64,000 nucleotides of DNA from NCBI GenBank assembly GCA_013002885.1, contig JABDLS010000099.1, forward strand, positions 1 through 64,000, in the 5' to 3' direction. The position numbers and the translations under genes were made by a program. Under the pieces are notes generated by a model. That model did no database searches and was not told the DNA's origin. It saw only the letters and a program-made list of their open reading frames with translations. This DNA comes from Gemmatimonadota bacterium. GTDB taxonomy: Bacteria > Gemmatimonadota > Gemmatimonadetes > Longimicrobiales > Gaopeijiaceae. Shown in pieces: positions 34,023 to 43,576 of the stretch (position 1 is its first letter; every line of letters starts with the position of its first letter).

Positions 34023-35231
34023 TCACCCCAAGATGAACTCCTCGATCTCGTCGGACCGTTCTTCCGCGTCGCTCTCACCGATCTCCATGAGAGTCCGCAC
34101 GTAGTCGGGCTGGAAGAGGATGAGGCTCAGGACGTCGGGACTCTTCGTCTCCCGGGTCCCCAGGCCCCGCGTCAGGAAACGGAAGGCCTTCGGCAGATCT
34201 GCCTCGAAGTCACCCGCCAGCTTCCCCAGGTCCTCCGACGGCCGTAGGACGAGGAGCTCGATGGGCTCGAGCCCGTGGCGCTGTTCCTCCGGGAGGAGCT
34301 CGAGGAGGTTGTTCAGACGTTCGAGGCGAAGGGCGTCATTGTCGAGGAGGTCGAGAAAGACGGCGTTCAGGAGAACGCCCAGGACCTGGGCCGGCGGCGG
34401 ATAGCCCTGTACCACCGACACATCGGCGGCGGCGCGACTCTTACGGTGTCGGGTGGAAATGGCCATGATCCGCCGAGCTCCCAGGTGTAGGGCCGGGGAG
34501 AGAGGTGCCGTAAGGCGGATGCCTCCGTCGCCGTACCACCGGCTTCCGAGCTGGATGGCGGGGAAGAGCAGGGGAAGGGCGGACGACGCCATGATGTGAT
34601 CCACCGTCATGGTGGCGATCTCCGTGAGCCGCTGTGGTCGCTCCCACGGCTCGATCTCGCGGCCCTGGAGCCACGTCACCGAGTTGCCGGTGGAGTAGCT
34701 CGACGTGCTGATGGCCAGGGCTCTGAGTCGTCCCCGGTCCAGGTTGTAGCGGATTCCGGTGATCTCGCCGTCGACCGCATGGAGGACCTCCGAGAGGTAT
34801 TCCCGGAGGGGCGCGGTGTCCACGAGACCACGCGCCTGATGCGACATGTCCCGGCCACCACCGCCAAGCTGGCGGAGCCAGCGTACCGTGTTCAGGGCCA
34901 GGGAACGGGTGTCGACGCGGAAGACGTTGTCGACGGAGATGTTGCTCCAGAGGTGGGAGAGCTCGTTGACCGCCTGGAGAAAACTCCCGTGATGCGAAGC
35001 GAGGGCGGCCGCGTTGATGGCGCCTGCCGACACCCCCGTGATGTACGGGAGATGCAGGTCGGGGAAGCGACGGGCGAGACAGCGAAGGAAGCCCACCTGG
35101 TACGCCGCCCGTGCGCCCCCTCCCCCCATGACGAGCCCGAGGTCGTCAGGCCCGTTCGTATGATGCGCGGCGGCACCCGGCTCGACGTCCGCCAGTGCCT
35201 CCACGCCGGCTTCGCCTATCTCCTGGCCCAC
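34023..35231 (-). CDS. patatin-like phospholipase
   Basis: 402 aa serine acyl hydrolase with a Ser-Asp dyad. Oxyanion motif VMGGGGARAAYQVGFL (about 34-49), nucleophile elbow ITGVSAGAINAAAL, and the aspartate motif WYGDGGIRLTAPLSP. There is no signal peptide, so it is probably cytoplasmic or membrane-associated. The C-terminal 150 residues are helical and charged. Precedes the small membrane protein gene on the strand order and likely acts in lipid turnover. Confidence 0.9.
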   Translation of the reverse strand: MGQEIGEAGVEALADVEPGAAAHHTNGPDDLGLVMGGGGARAAYQVGFLRCLARRFPDLHLPYITGVSAGAINAAALASHHGSFLQAVNELSHLWSNISVDNVFRVDTRSLALNTVRWLRQLGGGGRDMSHQARGLVDTAPLREYLSEVLHAVDGEITGIRYNLDRGRLRALAISTSSYSTGNSVTWLQGREIEPWERPQRLTEIATMTVDHIMASSALPLLFPAIQLGSRWYGDGGIRLTAPLSPALHLGARRIMAISTRHRKSRAAADVSVVQGYPPPAQVLGVLLNAVFLDLLDNDALRLERLNNLLELLPEEQRHGLEPIELLVLRPSEDLGKLAGDFEADLPKAFRFLTRGLGTRETKSPDVLSLILFQPDYVRTLMEIGESDAEERSDEIEEFILG

Positions 35232-35262
35232 GTCCGCTCTCCGGTGTCACCCTTGGCAGACC

Positions 35263-35655
35263 TCATAGCGCCGAACCGATCAGAGGTCGCCCGATCGCCA
35301 TGATCCCTGCCGCGATGAGGCCGAAGGCCACGAGGGTCCCGACGATGTGTGGGGCATAGCTCTGCTGCTCCGGTGGGCGTCGCTTCATGACGCCGTGGAC
35401 GATGTGAGCGACGGCAGCGGCGAGAACCATCATCACGATGTGTCCACCCAACTGGGGGTAGAACATTCCGGTGAAGAGGAGTGTGACGCCCAGGAGGATC
35501 ATCAGGTCGAGGAGCCCGGTGAAGGCTGCGGAGAGAATCCGCATCGTCTTGTCGTAGGGGCGCCCCGTGACCATCCCGTAGACGGCATAGCCGATGACGG
35601 CGAGGGCCGCCAGGAAGACGAGATACCGGATGCCGGAGTGGGCGTAGAGAAGCAT
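35263..35655 (-). CDS. small four-helix membrane protein of unknown function
   Basis: 130 aa with four hydrophobic segments: YLVFLAALAVIGYAVYGMV, LLDLMILLGVTLLFTGMF, HIVMMVLAAAVAHIVHGVM and HIVGTLVAFGLIAAGIMAI. Histidines near membrane ends (HSGIRYL, HIVMM, HIVHG) recall small haem- or metal-binding membrane proteins, but no family is assigned. It lies 37 bp after the cupredoxin gene on the minus strand and could belong to the same transcript. Confidence 0.7.
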   Translation of the reverse strand: MLLYAHSGIRYLVFLAALAVIGYAVYGMVTGRPYDKTMRILSAAFTGLLDLMILLGVTLLFTGMFYPQLGGHIVMMVLAAAVAHIVHGVMKRRPPEQQSYAPHIVGTLVAFGLIAAGIMAIGRPLIGSAL

Positions 35656-35692
35656 GAGCGTCCGTTGGAGTTCGAGGAGCCGGAAAGTGTCG

Positions 35693-36475
35693 CTATTGGC
35701 GTGTTAGATCGAGAGGAGGCATGTCTTTGGTGAGCTCGACGACCCGCTCGACGCCCCATCCTTCGACGGTCCACACCCTGGCCAAGTACTCGCCGGGTGG
35801 CACGGGGTCCATCTCGAAACGCCCGTTGGATCCGGCGGCGACGGCCAGCGGGGCGTCGGTGATGAACACGAAGCCGGTCATGCCCGGGTGCATGTCGCAC
35901 AGGACGTCGTATCCGCCTGGGTCCGGCAACATCACATCGACTTCTTCCGTCGGACCGGTATCGCCGTTGAACACGGTGGAGTCGCCTGACACGGACCGGA
36001 GGTGCACGTTGTGACTGATTGCGCCTTCGGAGTTGGTGAAGCGGACCGGTGATCCGTGGGCGACGATGAGGACCCGGGGCGAGAACGCGAGCCCAAACTG
36101 ATCCACGACCGCCTGGCCGCCCTCGGCTGGCGCGGCGGGGTGTCCGGACAGCCCACTGCCCTCGAGGGCCGGTGTCCGGCTGTCAGTCGGCGCGGGGCCG
36201 TCGGAGGCCTGCGGTGTGAGCGTGACGATGGCGGGGATGCCGCCGCTGGCCGGGGGGGTCTGACCGCGCACTGCCGCCGTCGCCCCTCCCCCGTTCAAGC
36301 CAGCCGCGCCGCCTTCGCTGGAGCCATCGGTGGCCGCGCCCACGGTCCCCGCTCCCTCGCCAACGACCTCCGCGTCGCCGACGACTCTGTCGCCGCCCTC
36401 GTCACCGGTCCCGCACGCCAGGGCGAGCGCGGTGGCGCAAACCAGGGGCGCCCGAACCATGAGACGAGGCGCCAC
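35693..36475 (-). CDS. cupredoxin-domain lipoprotein with carboxypeptidase-regulatory-like tail
   Basis: 260 aa. The signal peptide VCATALALACG has a lipobox. A Gly/Ala-rich linker to about residue 120 precedes a plastocyanin-like domain: ISHNVHLR supplies the first His ligand and LCDMHPGMTGFV the Cys, His and Met ligands, so a type 1 copper site is complete. The last 55 residues (SNGRFEMDPVPPGEYLARVW) are a carboxypeptidase-regulatory-like beta sandwich. Expected to carry electrons or copper on the outer face; the partner is unknown. ATG 36460 is an alternative start. Confidence 0.8.
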   Translation of the reverse strand: MAPRLMVRAPLVCATALALACGTGDEGGDRVVGDAEVVGEGAGTVGAATDGSSEGGAAGLNGGGATAAVRGQTPPASGGIPAIVTLTPQASDGPAPTDSRTPALEGSGLSGHPAAPAEGGQAVVDQFGLAFSPRVLIVAHGSPVRFTNSEGAISHNVHLRSVSGDSTVFNGDTGPTEEVDVMLPDPGGYDVLCDMHPGMTGFVFITDAPLAVAAGSNGRFEMDPVPPGEYLARVWTVEGWGVERVVELTKDMPPLDLTRQ

Positions 36476-36480
36476 GCCAG

Positions 36481-39400
36481 TCAGTCGTCCAGCTCCGCCA
36501 TGGCTTCGTCGTAGAGACGCTGAGCGAGTTCCACCCGTTCCCTTTGACTCTGGGTCGGGGGGTAGAGGGTGGCCTGTCGGACGCCGCCGCCATTCATGCT
36601 GCGGTAGACGCCGCCCACCAGTCGGATGGCCGCGCGCAGCTTTTCCTCGGGGGTCTGGGGAGGACGGTCGGGCCCTCCGCCGAAGAAGCCGCCGCCACCG
36701 CCACCCATCTCGTTCTGCCGCATGGCGGTCTGGATCCGGTCCTGGAGCTGGAGGGCGTCGAGCATGAAGCGCTCACGGGTCTCATACATCGCCAAGGTGA
36801 TGGGCATGTCCGGATCGCCCTCGACCCGGAAGACGGCCGAGTCCTCGGCGCCGTTGGCGACGACGGTGGCGACGTACGTCCCTGGCGACACCCACGGACC
36901 CCACTCGCCGATGGGACGAGCGAGGACCGGGTTGTCCCATCGCTCCCAGCGATCGGTCTCCCCGGGGAGACCGTGGCGCAGGTCCCAGTTCACCCGATGC
37001 GTTCCGGCGTCTCCGGGCACGGTCATCTCACGCACCGTCTCTCCGGCAGCGTTGGTGATACGCAGCGTCGCGTCCCCCGAACCCGACGCGACGCGATAGG
37101 TGACGTAGACGCCGTCGGGCGGGTTCTCGCCGGCCCACGGCTCCTGACCGCGGTACGACGTGTCCTTCTTGTAGATCTGGATGCGCCCGTCGGGGACGGT
37201 GAAGACGGTCAGCGGGCCCGAGGCCGCGGCGAACTCGGCGATGGGTTGGGTGTCGTCGAGAATCCAGATGCCCTGACCATGGGTCCCAAGAACCAGGTCC
37301 TTGTCCCGGGGGTGGATGAGGATGTCGTCGTAGTGGGTCGTGGGGAGGTTGGGGATCTTCGCCCACGTCGCACCCCGGTCCGTGCTTGCAAAAGCGTGGT
37401 GCTCGGTCCCCACGAAGAGGGCGTTCGGGTTGTCGGGATGCTCGATGACGTCGTTGACGACCCCCATCTCCGGTAGCCCATCGTGGAGTGGCGCCCACGA
37501 GGCGCCGAAGTCCGTGGTCCGGTAGAGGTACGGACGGAAGTCGCCGTCGCGGTGGCCGTCGAAGGCCGCGTAGGCGGTACCGGCTGACGACGCCGACGCC
37601 GTGATCCGGCTCACGTACGTACCAGACCGGACGCCAGGTACGTTGCCCGATACCTCGGCCCAGGTGGTTCCGCCATCTCGACTCACCTGCAGGTTGCCGT
37701 CGTCGAAGCCCAGCCACAGCACGTCGGGATCCGACGGCGACTCGTCGAGGGTCACCGCCTCGCCGAAGGAGCTGGTGCCGTCATTGCGCGAAATCGAGAT
37801 GTCGCCGCCCTGCACGCCCATGATCGACATCGTGTCGCGGTCGACGGCGCGGCTCAGGTCCTCCGTCCGCGTCCAGGTGCCGCCTCGATCCGTGGAGGAG
37901 AAGAAATGGTTGCCGGCCACGTAAAGGACGTCGGAGTCGTGCCTCGAGAGCATCATCGGTGACGTCCAGTCGAACCGGTAATCCAGCCCGAGGGGCGGCT
38001 CCGGCGAGATGTCGACCATGTCACCGGTCTGGGTGTCGTAGCGGAAGTAGCTGCCGCCATTGGAGCTGCCGTAGGCGAAGCGCGGGTCGGCGAAGTCGGA
38101 CTGCCAGTACATCCCGTCGCCGAAGCCGTTCTGCATCCAGTCGTCGTTGAGGATGCCCGCCCAGCGGCGATTCTCCGAGGGCCCGAAAAAGGAGTGGTTG
38201 TCCTGGAGACCGCCGTAGACCCAGTACGGGTCCTGCATGTCCACGCCGATGGCGTAGAATTGGGCGATGGGGAAGTTGTTCATTCGCCTGAAGTTGATGC
38301 CCCGGTCGTAGCTTTCATGCATTCCCGCGTCACCCACCAGGTAGAGGTGGTCGGGATCGTCGGGGTCTATCCAGAGGTCGTGATGGTCGGCGTGCACACC
38401 AACGTCGTAGGTGGGGGCGAGGGCGATCTGGCTGAAGGTCCGGCCCCCGTCGTCACTCACGTACGAGCGCGTCGCGAGGGTGTACACGCGCTCGTCGTCG
38501 TTGGGGTCGATGTAGATGTGGGAGTAGTACATGGGGCGGATGTTCTGGTCATTGACCATTTCCCATGTAGCTCCAGCGTTCTCCGAGCGGTAGACGCCGG
38601 TGGTCTCGTCGTCGTCGGTCTCGATGAGGGCCATGAGAACGTTCGGATTCGACTCGGAGATCGCGATGCCGATGCGTCCCTTGTCTCCGCTGGGAATCCC
38701 ACCGGTCAGCTCGCGCCACGTTTCCCCACCGTCCGTGCTCTTGTAGATGCCGCTGCCGGGACCTCCGCCGTTGAACCCCCACGCTCTCCTGAGACGCTGG
38801 TAGGTTGCCGCGTAGAGAACGTCCGGGTCTGAGCTGTCGATCTCCAGGTCGATGACGCCGGTCACGTTGTCCACGTAGAGGACCTTTGCCCAGGTCTCAC
38901 CGCCATCGACGCTCTTGAAGACGCCGCGCTCTTCCGACGGGGCCCACAGATTGCCCAGGCCGCCCACCCAAACGACATCCGGATTCGTCGGGTGCACGAC
39001 GATCTTGCCGGTGTGCCGGGTCTCGTCCAGGCCCACATGGCGCCACGTGTCTCCCCCGTCGTTGGAGCGATAGACGCCGTTGCCGTAGGAACTCGACTGC
39101 CGATTCTGCTGTTCCCCCGTGCCTGCGTAAACGACACGCGGGTTCGATGGAGCGATGGCGATGTCGCCGAAGGTGCTCACGGGCATGTCGAAGAAGACGT
39201 TCGTCCAGTTGTGCCCACGGTTCGTCGTCTTCCATAGCCCGCCGGAAGCCGAGCCCACGAAGATGGTCGAGGGGTCGCCAGGCACCACTTCGACGTCGTG
39301 AATGCGCCCGCCGGTGGTTGCCGGTCCGATCGGGCGAGGGTACATGGCGGACATGTCGTCTGTCGTGATGGCGCTCTGGGCTTGAACTGCGGTTGGGGTC

Positions 39401-39534
39401 ACCGCCGCCACCAGGGCTGTGAGGCCCAGGATCGCCCAAAGGCAGGCTGTCCTCCGGAAGCAGGCAGACGCTCGCAGGCCGTTCGGGAGGGTCAGGTTGA
39501 GCGTCGCTGTCCAGATTCGAGTGCGGTCCCTCAT
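36481..39534 (-). CDS. secreted sortilin/VPS10-type BNR-repeat beta-propeller protein
   Basis: 1017 aa exported protein. Signal peptide CLWAILGLTALVAAVTPTAVQAQ, then two seven-bladed-type propellers built of BNR/Asp-box repeats, e.g. GVYRSNDGGDTWRHV, GVFKSVDGGETWAKV, GIYKSTDGGETWREL and YVSDDGGRTFSQI. The C-terminal region after about residue 760 has beta-sandwich segments and a Gly-rich stretch. Such proteins are annotated as glycosyl hydrolases or exo-alpha-sialidases, but no catalytic residues are evident. The start at 39534 is preferred since upstream sequence is arginine-rich without a signal. Confidence 0.85.
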   Translation of the reverse strand: MRDRTRIWTATLNLTLPNGLRASACFRRTACLWAILGLTALVAAVTPTAVQAQSAITTDDMSAMYPRPIGPATTGGRIHDVEVVPGDPSTIFVGSASGGLWKTTNRGHNWTNVFFDMPVSTFGDIAIAPSNPRVVYAGTGEQQNRQSSSYGNGVYRSNDGGDTWRHVGLDETRHTGKIVVHPTNPDVVWVGGLGNLWAPSEERGVFKSVDGGETWAKVLYVDNVTGVIDLEIDSSDPDVLYAATYQRLRRAWGFNGGGPGSGIYKSTDGGETWRELTGGIPSGDKGRIGIAISESNPNVLMALIETDDDETTGVYRSENAGATWEMVNDQNIRPMYYSHIYIDPNDDERVYTLATRSYVSDDGGRTFSQIALAPTYDVGVHADHHDLWIDPDDPDHLYLVGDAGMHESYDRGINFRRMNNFPIAQFYAIGVDMQDPYWVYGGLQDNHSFFGPSENRRWAGILNDDWMQNGFGDGMYWQSDFADPRFAYGSSNGGSYFRYDTQTGDMVDISPEPPLGLDYRFDWTSPMMLSRHDSDVLYVAGNHFFSSTDRGGTWTRTEDLSRAVDRDTMSIMGVQGGDISISRNDGTSSFGEAVTLDESPSDPDVLWLGFDDGNLQVSRDGGTTWAEVSGNVPGVRSGTYVSRITASASSAGTAYAAFDGHRDGDFRPYLYRTTDFGASWAPLHDGLPEMGVVNDVIEHPDNPNALFVGTEHHAFASTDRGATWAKIPNLPTTHYDDILIHPRDKDLVLGTHGQGIWILDDTQPIAEFAAASGPLTVFTVPDGRIQIYKKDTSYRGQEPWAGENPPDGVYVTYRVASGSGDATLRITNAAGETVREMTVPGDAGTHRVNWDLRHGLPGETDRWERWDNPVLARPIGEWGPWVSPGTYVATVVANGAEDSAVFRVEGDPDMPITLAMYETRERFMLDALQLQDRIQTAMRQNEMGGGGGGFFGGGPDRPPQTPEEKLRAAIRLVGGVYRSMNGGGVRQATLYPPTQSQRERVELAQRLYDEAMAELDD

Positions 39535-39563
39535 GTACAGACTCCTGTCGTTGGTCTCGCTGT

Positions 39564-40379
39564 CTATGCCTGGGTTCCTTCCGGCGCTTCTCCTGAGGTC
39601 GCCGTAGGCGGGCTCCCGGCCAAAGCCTCGCGTACGATGGCGATGACCTCTTCGTCCATGTCGTCGGCGCCGATCATCCATTGGAGGTAATCGGGGGCCT
39701 CGGTGGCGATTTCCGCCAGGGGGCGTCCCCTGTACTTCCCTCTACGGAAGACACGCCCCTCCTCGGGAGGGCTGAACCAGCGGTCCGCTTCCGTCCTGGT
39801 CGGTGCGTACTCCTCGCAGTAGGCGTGGAGGCCCACCAGGTCCCGGGGCAGGTGCGGATACCGCTGGAGCTGGGCGCCCAGCACCCCGGCCGATGTGCGG
39901 ATATCTCCCAGGGCGGTGTGGGCCTCTTCGTGCTCCCTCTGGAGGTAGAAACGCGCCGCCGCAGACAGGTCCCTCGGTTCTTCCCGGTGGAAGATGTTCT
40001 GCATGTCGACCACGAGGCGCCCCTCCATGTCGAGGTCGACCCCCGCCCGGGCGAACTCCGCGAGGAGCATCGGGATGTCGAATCGACGCACGTTGAAACC
40101 CGCCAGGTCCGAATCGTCGAGCATGTCCGCCAGGCTGCGGGCCGTCCGGGCAAAAGGCAATTCGTCGGCTACGTCGGCATCGCTGATGCCGTGGACCGCC
40201 GTCGCCTCTGGCGGGATGGGGATCCCGGGATTGAAGCGCCGCTCCCGCTCGAGGACGTCGCCGTGGGGCGTGATCTTGATGAAAGCGAGCTCGACGATAC
40301 GATCGTTCTTCAAGTCGAGACCGGTGGTCTCGAGGTCGAAGAAGACCAGAGGGCGTTCGAGGTCGAAGGGGAGCTTCAT
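39564..40379 (-). CDS. DEDDh-type 3'-5' exonuclease, DnaQ-like
   Basis: 271 aa. Exo I motif FFDLETTGLD (residues 14-23, Asp and Glu ligands), Exo II with GFNVRRFDIPML, and Exo III EEAHTALGDIRTSAGVL with the general-base His and metal Asp. The C-terminal extension contains FRRGKYRGRPLAEIATEAPDYLQWM, a small module (about residues 210-240) also found after exonuclease domains in some bacteria. It is likely a repair or proofreading nuclease rather than the polymerase III subunit. Follows sucA by 28 bp on the same strand. Confidence 0.88.
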   Translation of the reverse strand: MKLPFDLERPLVFFDLETTGLDLKNDRIVELAFIKITPHGDVLERERRFNPGIPIPPEATAVHGISDADVADELPFARTARSLADMLDDSDLAGFNVRRFDIPMLLAEFARAGVDLDMEGRLVVDMQNIFHREEPRDLSAAARFYLQREHEEAHTALGDIRTSAGVLGAQLQRYPHLPRDLVGLHAYCEEYAPTRTEADRWFSPPEEGRVFRRGKYRGRPLAEIATEAPDYLQWMIGADDMDEEVIAIVREALAGSPPTATSGEAPEGTQA

Positions 40380-40407
40380 CGTGCCGGTGCGTTCGCCGAA
40401 GCGCCCG

Positions 40408-43392
40408 TCAGCTTTCGTCCGCCGGCTCGAGACCGAGCGCTTCGAGGACCACCTTCTCCTGCTCCTTCGCGTGCTCCGATGCTTTGCCCTCGGCAGGGCT
40501 CGCTCGCTCCGGGCGGGCGGAATACGAGAGGGGAATGTTTCTCGGCACCGCGGCGCGAAGGCGGGGACCGACGAAGGTCAGCCCACCCATGTTCCGCGGC
40601 TCCTCCTGAGCCCAGACAACCTCGCGGACGTTGGGGTAGTGCTCCACGAGCTTCTGGATGGCCGGCTCGGGGAACGGGTAGAGGAGCTCGAGTCGCGCCA
40701 GCGCCGTCTTCTGCGCTTCGCCGCGTCGGTCGTGGCCCTGCATGTCGTAGTAGACCTTGCCCGAACAGAGCACCAGTCGCTCGATGGCTCCCGGGTCATC
40801 CACCGACGGGTCCTCGAGGACATGGCGAAAGTTGCCGGTGGTCAGCTCGGACACTGTGGACGTCGCCTGCGGGAGCCGGAGGAGGCTCTTCGGCGTCATC
40901 ACGATCATGGGGCGCTCCGGCCTCCGCAGGGCCTGGCGCCTGAGCATGTGGAAGTACTGGGCCGGAGTCGTCGGGTATGTAACCCGCATGTTGTCTTCGG
41001 CGCACAGCTGGAGGAACCGCTCGAGACGAGCACTCGAGTGTTCGGGTCCCTGTCCCTCATAGCCGTGGGGCAGGAGAAGTACGAGGCGCGAGTACTGGCC
41101 CCATTTCTGGTGTCCAGACGAGAGGAACTGATCGATCATGACCTGGGCGACGTTGACGAAGTCGCCGAACTGGGCCTCCCAGAGGACTGCGTCCGCGTCG
41201 CATGCCACCGAGTATCCGTACTCAAAGCCGATGACGGCGGTCTCGGTGAGGGGCGAGTTGTAGATCTCGAAGGGCGCCTTGGCCACGGTGGAGAGGGGGA
41301 CGAACTCCTCGCCCGTCTCGACGTCATGGAGTACGGCGTGTCGATGGCTGAACGTCCCTCTCTCGGCATCTTGGCCGGTCATGCGAACGGGGATGCCCTG
41401 CATGAGGAGGCTGCCGAAGGCGAGGGTCTCGGCGTGGCCCCAGTCGAGGACCTTGTTGGCTCCGAACTCGCTGGCCTTCTTGCCGATCTGGCGCCAGAGC
41501 TTCGGGTGGGGGGAGAAGCCGTCAGGCACGTCGATGAGAGCGTGGTTGGCCTTCTCGAGGATCTCCAGATCGACGCCGGTGGTCTCGGGAATGACGGGGA
41601 CCTCCCTCTCCTCGTCAGGTCGATCGTCCTCGACGGGTTGGTGCTCACGGATTCGATCCTGACAGTCCCTCAGGGTCTGCGCAGTGTCATCGCGGAGGGA
41701 GACCACGTAGGAGTCCTTGATGACACCCTCTTCGATAAGCCGATCCGAGTAGACCTCCAGAACTGTCGGATGATCATCGATGGCCTGGTACTTCTTGGGC
41801 TGCGTATAGGCCGGCTCGTCGCCCTCGTTGTGACCGTGACGCCGGTATCCCACCAGGTCGATCACGAAGTCGTCGTGGAATTTCCGACGGTAGGCCATGG
41901 CCAGTCGGACCACCGCGAGACAAGCCTCCGGGTCGTCGGCGTTCACATGGACGATGGGGATCCCGTACCCCTTGGCCAGATCGCTGGCGTAGGTCGTCGA
42001 GCGACCGTCGTCCGGGTCGGTCGTGAACCCGATCTGATTGTTCACGATGACGTGAACGGTTCCTCCGACGTCATAGCCCTCGAGGCGAGCCATGTTCAAC
42101 GTCTCGGCCACCACGCCCTCGGCCGCGAAGGCGGCGTCGCCGTGCATGAGAACGGGCACCACACGGTCGTAATCGGGCTCCCCTTGCTCGTCCAGCTCCG
42201 ACCAGAGCTTGGCGCGGGCCATGCCCATGACCACCGGATTCACGAACTCCAGGTGGCTGGGGTTCGGCGCGAGGGTCACGTCGACCCTGCCCGCGGCGCC
42301 GGTGTCCCGGGTGCCGCGGGCGCCGTGGTGGTACTTCACGTCCCCCGTGCCTTCAATGTCGAGTGCGCCACCTTTTCGGGACGGGCCCTCGAACTCGGCG
42401 AGAAGATCCCCGTACACGACACCTACCGTGTGAGTGAGGACGTTCAGGCGTCCGCGATGGGCCATGCCGAGAACGACGTCGGTGCCTCCGGCGCGCGCCG
42501 TCTCCTCGATGACGAGGTCCAGCATGGGCACGAGCATGTCGTTACCCTCGAGGGAGAACCGCTTCTGGCCCAGATAGGTCCGGTGGAGGAACTGTTCCAG
42601 ACCCTCCACCTCGCTGATGCGCTTCAGGAGGACCTTCCGGTTGTCCTCGGAGAGCGATGGCCGGTGGACACCCCCTTCGACATGATCCCAGAGCCAGTCG
42701 ACCTTCAGGTGGTCGTCCAGGTGCTCGAACTCGTAACCGATGGTGTCGGCGTAGATCTCGCTGAAGTCGGACAGGGCGTCGGCCACGGAGCGGTCGGCCA
42801 GGCTCTTCCCGTTCTCGTTGAGAATCAAAGAGGCGGGGAGCTCCTTCAGCTCTTCGGTGGATGTCCCGTGGAACGCCGGCGACAGCTGGGGGTGCCCGGG
42901 AGGCTCACTGCCGAGGGGATCGATCCGAGCGAGTTGGTGGCCGTGGTCCCGGAAGGCCTGGACGAGCGCCGTGGCCCGCGACACCGCGGGCAGGAGCTGC
43001 TGCAGCTTGTCGGCTGGTGAGGCGGTGCCGTCGCCGTTCTCGTCCAACGAAACCGGGCTGACGGTCGCACTGGAGGCGGGCGCCTGTTTCGGCGGTGTGG
43101 CGGCGGGCGGAGCGTCTCGGGACGGAGGCGCCGGTGGGGAGGAGGCGCTCGACCTGGGTGATGTGAGGGTAGGATCGGGCGCAGGCGCCGACTCATCGCC
43201 GCGCGCTCCGGACCGGGGGTGATCCTGGAGTTGGTCGGGCACGAGAAGGCCCTCTTCAATGGCGAGTTCCGCGCCATTGTCGAAGAGCCTACGCCACTCG
43301 GCGGAGACGGCTTCGGGGTTCCGGGCGTATTCTTCGAACATCGCCTGCGCGTAGGCGACGTTTTGACTGTCGAAAAGGGTGTCGTCCTTCAC
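40408..43392 (-). CDS. sucA: 2-oxoglutarate dehydrogenase E1 component
   Basis: 994 aa thiamine-dependent decarboxylase of the TCA cycle. The N-terminus FDSQNVAYAQAMFEEYARNPEAVSAEWRRLF is the E1o peptide that contacts E2/E3. A Pro/Ala/Ser-rich linker follows (about 60-120). Catalytic features: GMAHRGRLNVL, VLMHGDAAFAAEGVVAETLN and HVIVNNQIGFTTDP for TPP/Mg binding, and SGHQKWGQYSRLVLLLPHGYEGQGPEHSSARLERFL. The GTG at 43392 has GAGCGGA upstream, and the N-terminus matches homologues. E2 and E3 are not in the window. The length and linker resemble E1o of Bacteroidota/Gemmatimonadota-type genomes. Confidence 0.92.
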   Translation of the reverse strand: MKDDTLFDSQNVAYAQAMFEEYARNPEAVSAEWRRLFDNGAELAIEEGLLVPDQLQDHPRSGARGDESAPAPDPTLTSPRSSASSPPAPPSRDAPPAATPPKQAPASSATVSPVSLDENGDGTASPADKLQQLLPAVSRATALVQAFRDHGHQLARIDPLGSEPPGHPQLSPAFHGTSTEELKELPASLILNENGKSLADRSVADALSDFSEIYADTIGYEFEHLDDHLKVDWLWDHVEGGVHRPSLSEDNRKVLLKRISEVEGLEQFLHRTYLGQKRFSLEGNDMLVPMLDLVIEETARAGGTDVVLGMAHRGRLNVLTHTVGVVYGDLLAEFEGPSRKGGALDIEGTGDVKYHHGARGTRDTGAAGRVDVTLAPNPSHLEFVNPVVMGMARAKLWSELDEQGEPDYDRVVPVLMHGDAAFAAEGVVAETLNMARLEGYDVGGTVHVIVNNQIGFTTDPDDGRSTTYASDLAKGYGIPIVHVNADDPEACLAVVRLAMAYRRKFHDDFVIDLVGYRRHGHNEGDEPAYTQPKKYQAIDDHPTVLEVYSDRLIEEGVIKDSYVVSLRDDTAQTLRDCQDRIREHQPVEDDRPDEEREVPVIPETTGVDLEILEKANHALIDVPDGFSPHPKLWRQIGKKASEFGANKVLDWGHAETLAFGSLLMQGIPVRMTGQDAERGTFSHRHAVLHDVETGEEFVPLSTVAKAPFEIYNSPLTETAVIGFEYGYSVACDADAVLWEAQFGDFVNVAQVMIDQFLSSGHQKWGQYSRLVLLLPHGYEGQGPEHSSARLERFLQLCAEDNMRVTYPTTPAQYFHMLRRQALRRPERPMIVMTPKSLLRLPQATSTVSELTTGNFRHVLEDPSVDDPGAIERLVLCSGKVYYDMQGHDRRGEAQKTALARLELLYPFPEPAIQKLVEHYPNVREVVWAQEEPRNMGGLTFVGPRLRAAVPRNIPLSYSARPERASPAEGKASEHAKEQEKVVLEALGLEPADES

Positions 43393-43576
43393 GGTCCGCT
43401 CAGCTGAGGAGTCAACGTTCCTCGTGGTCGATAACCTACCGCATTTGCCTTTGCGGCAGGAGGGCCGGGGCGGGATCCGGGAGCCCTTGCACGTACACGG
43501 CCCGTCCGGGTACACCTGAGGTTCCCGGTCCTTCCCCAGCCTCCTTTCGAACTTCTCGATTCCCCGGTCTCACCGC

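Noticed and set aside
39994-43020. Rightward open frame of 1008 codons opposite sucA
   Set aside because: Antisense to a full-length 2-oxoglutarate dehydrogenase gene; the frame is open because of third-position GC bias, with no recognisable domain.
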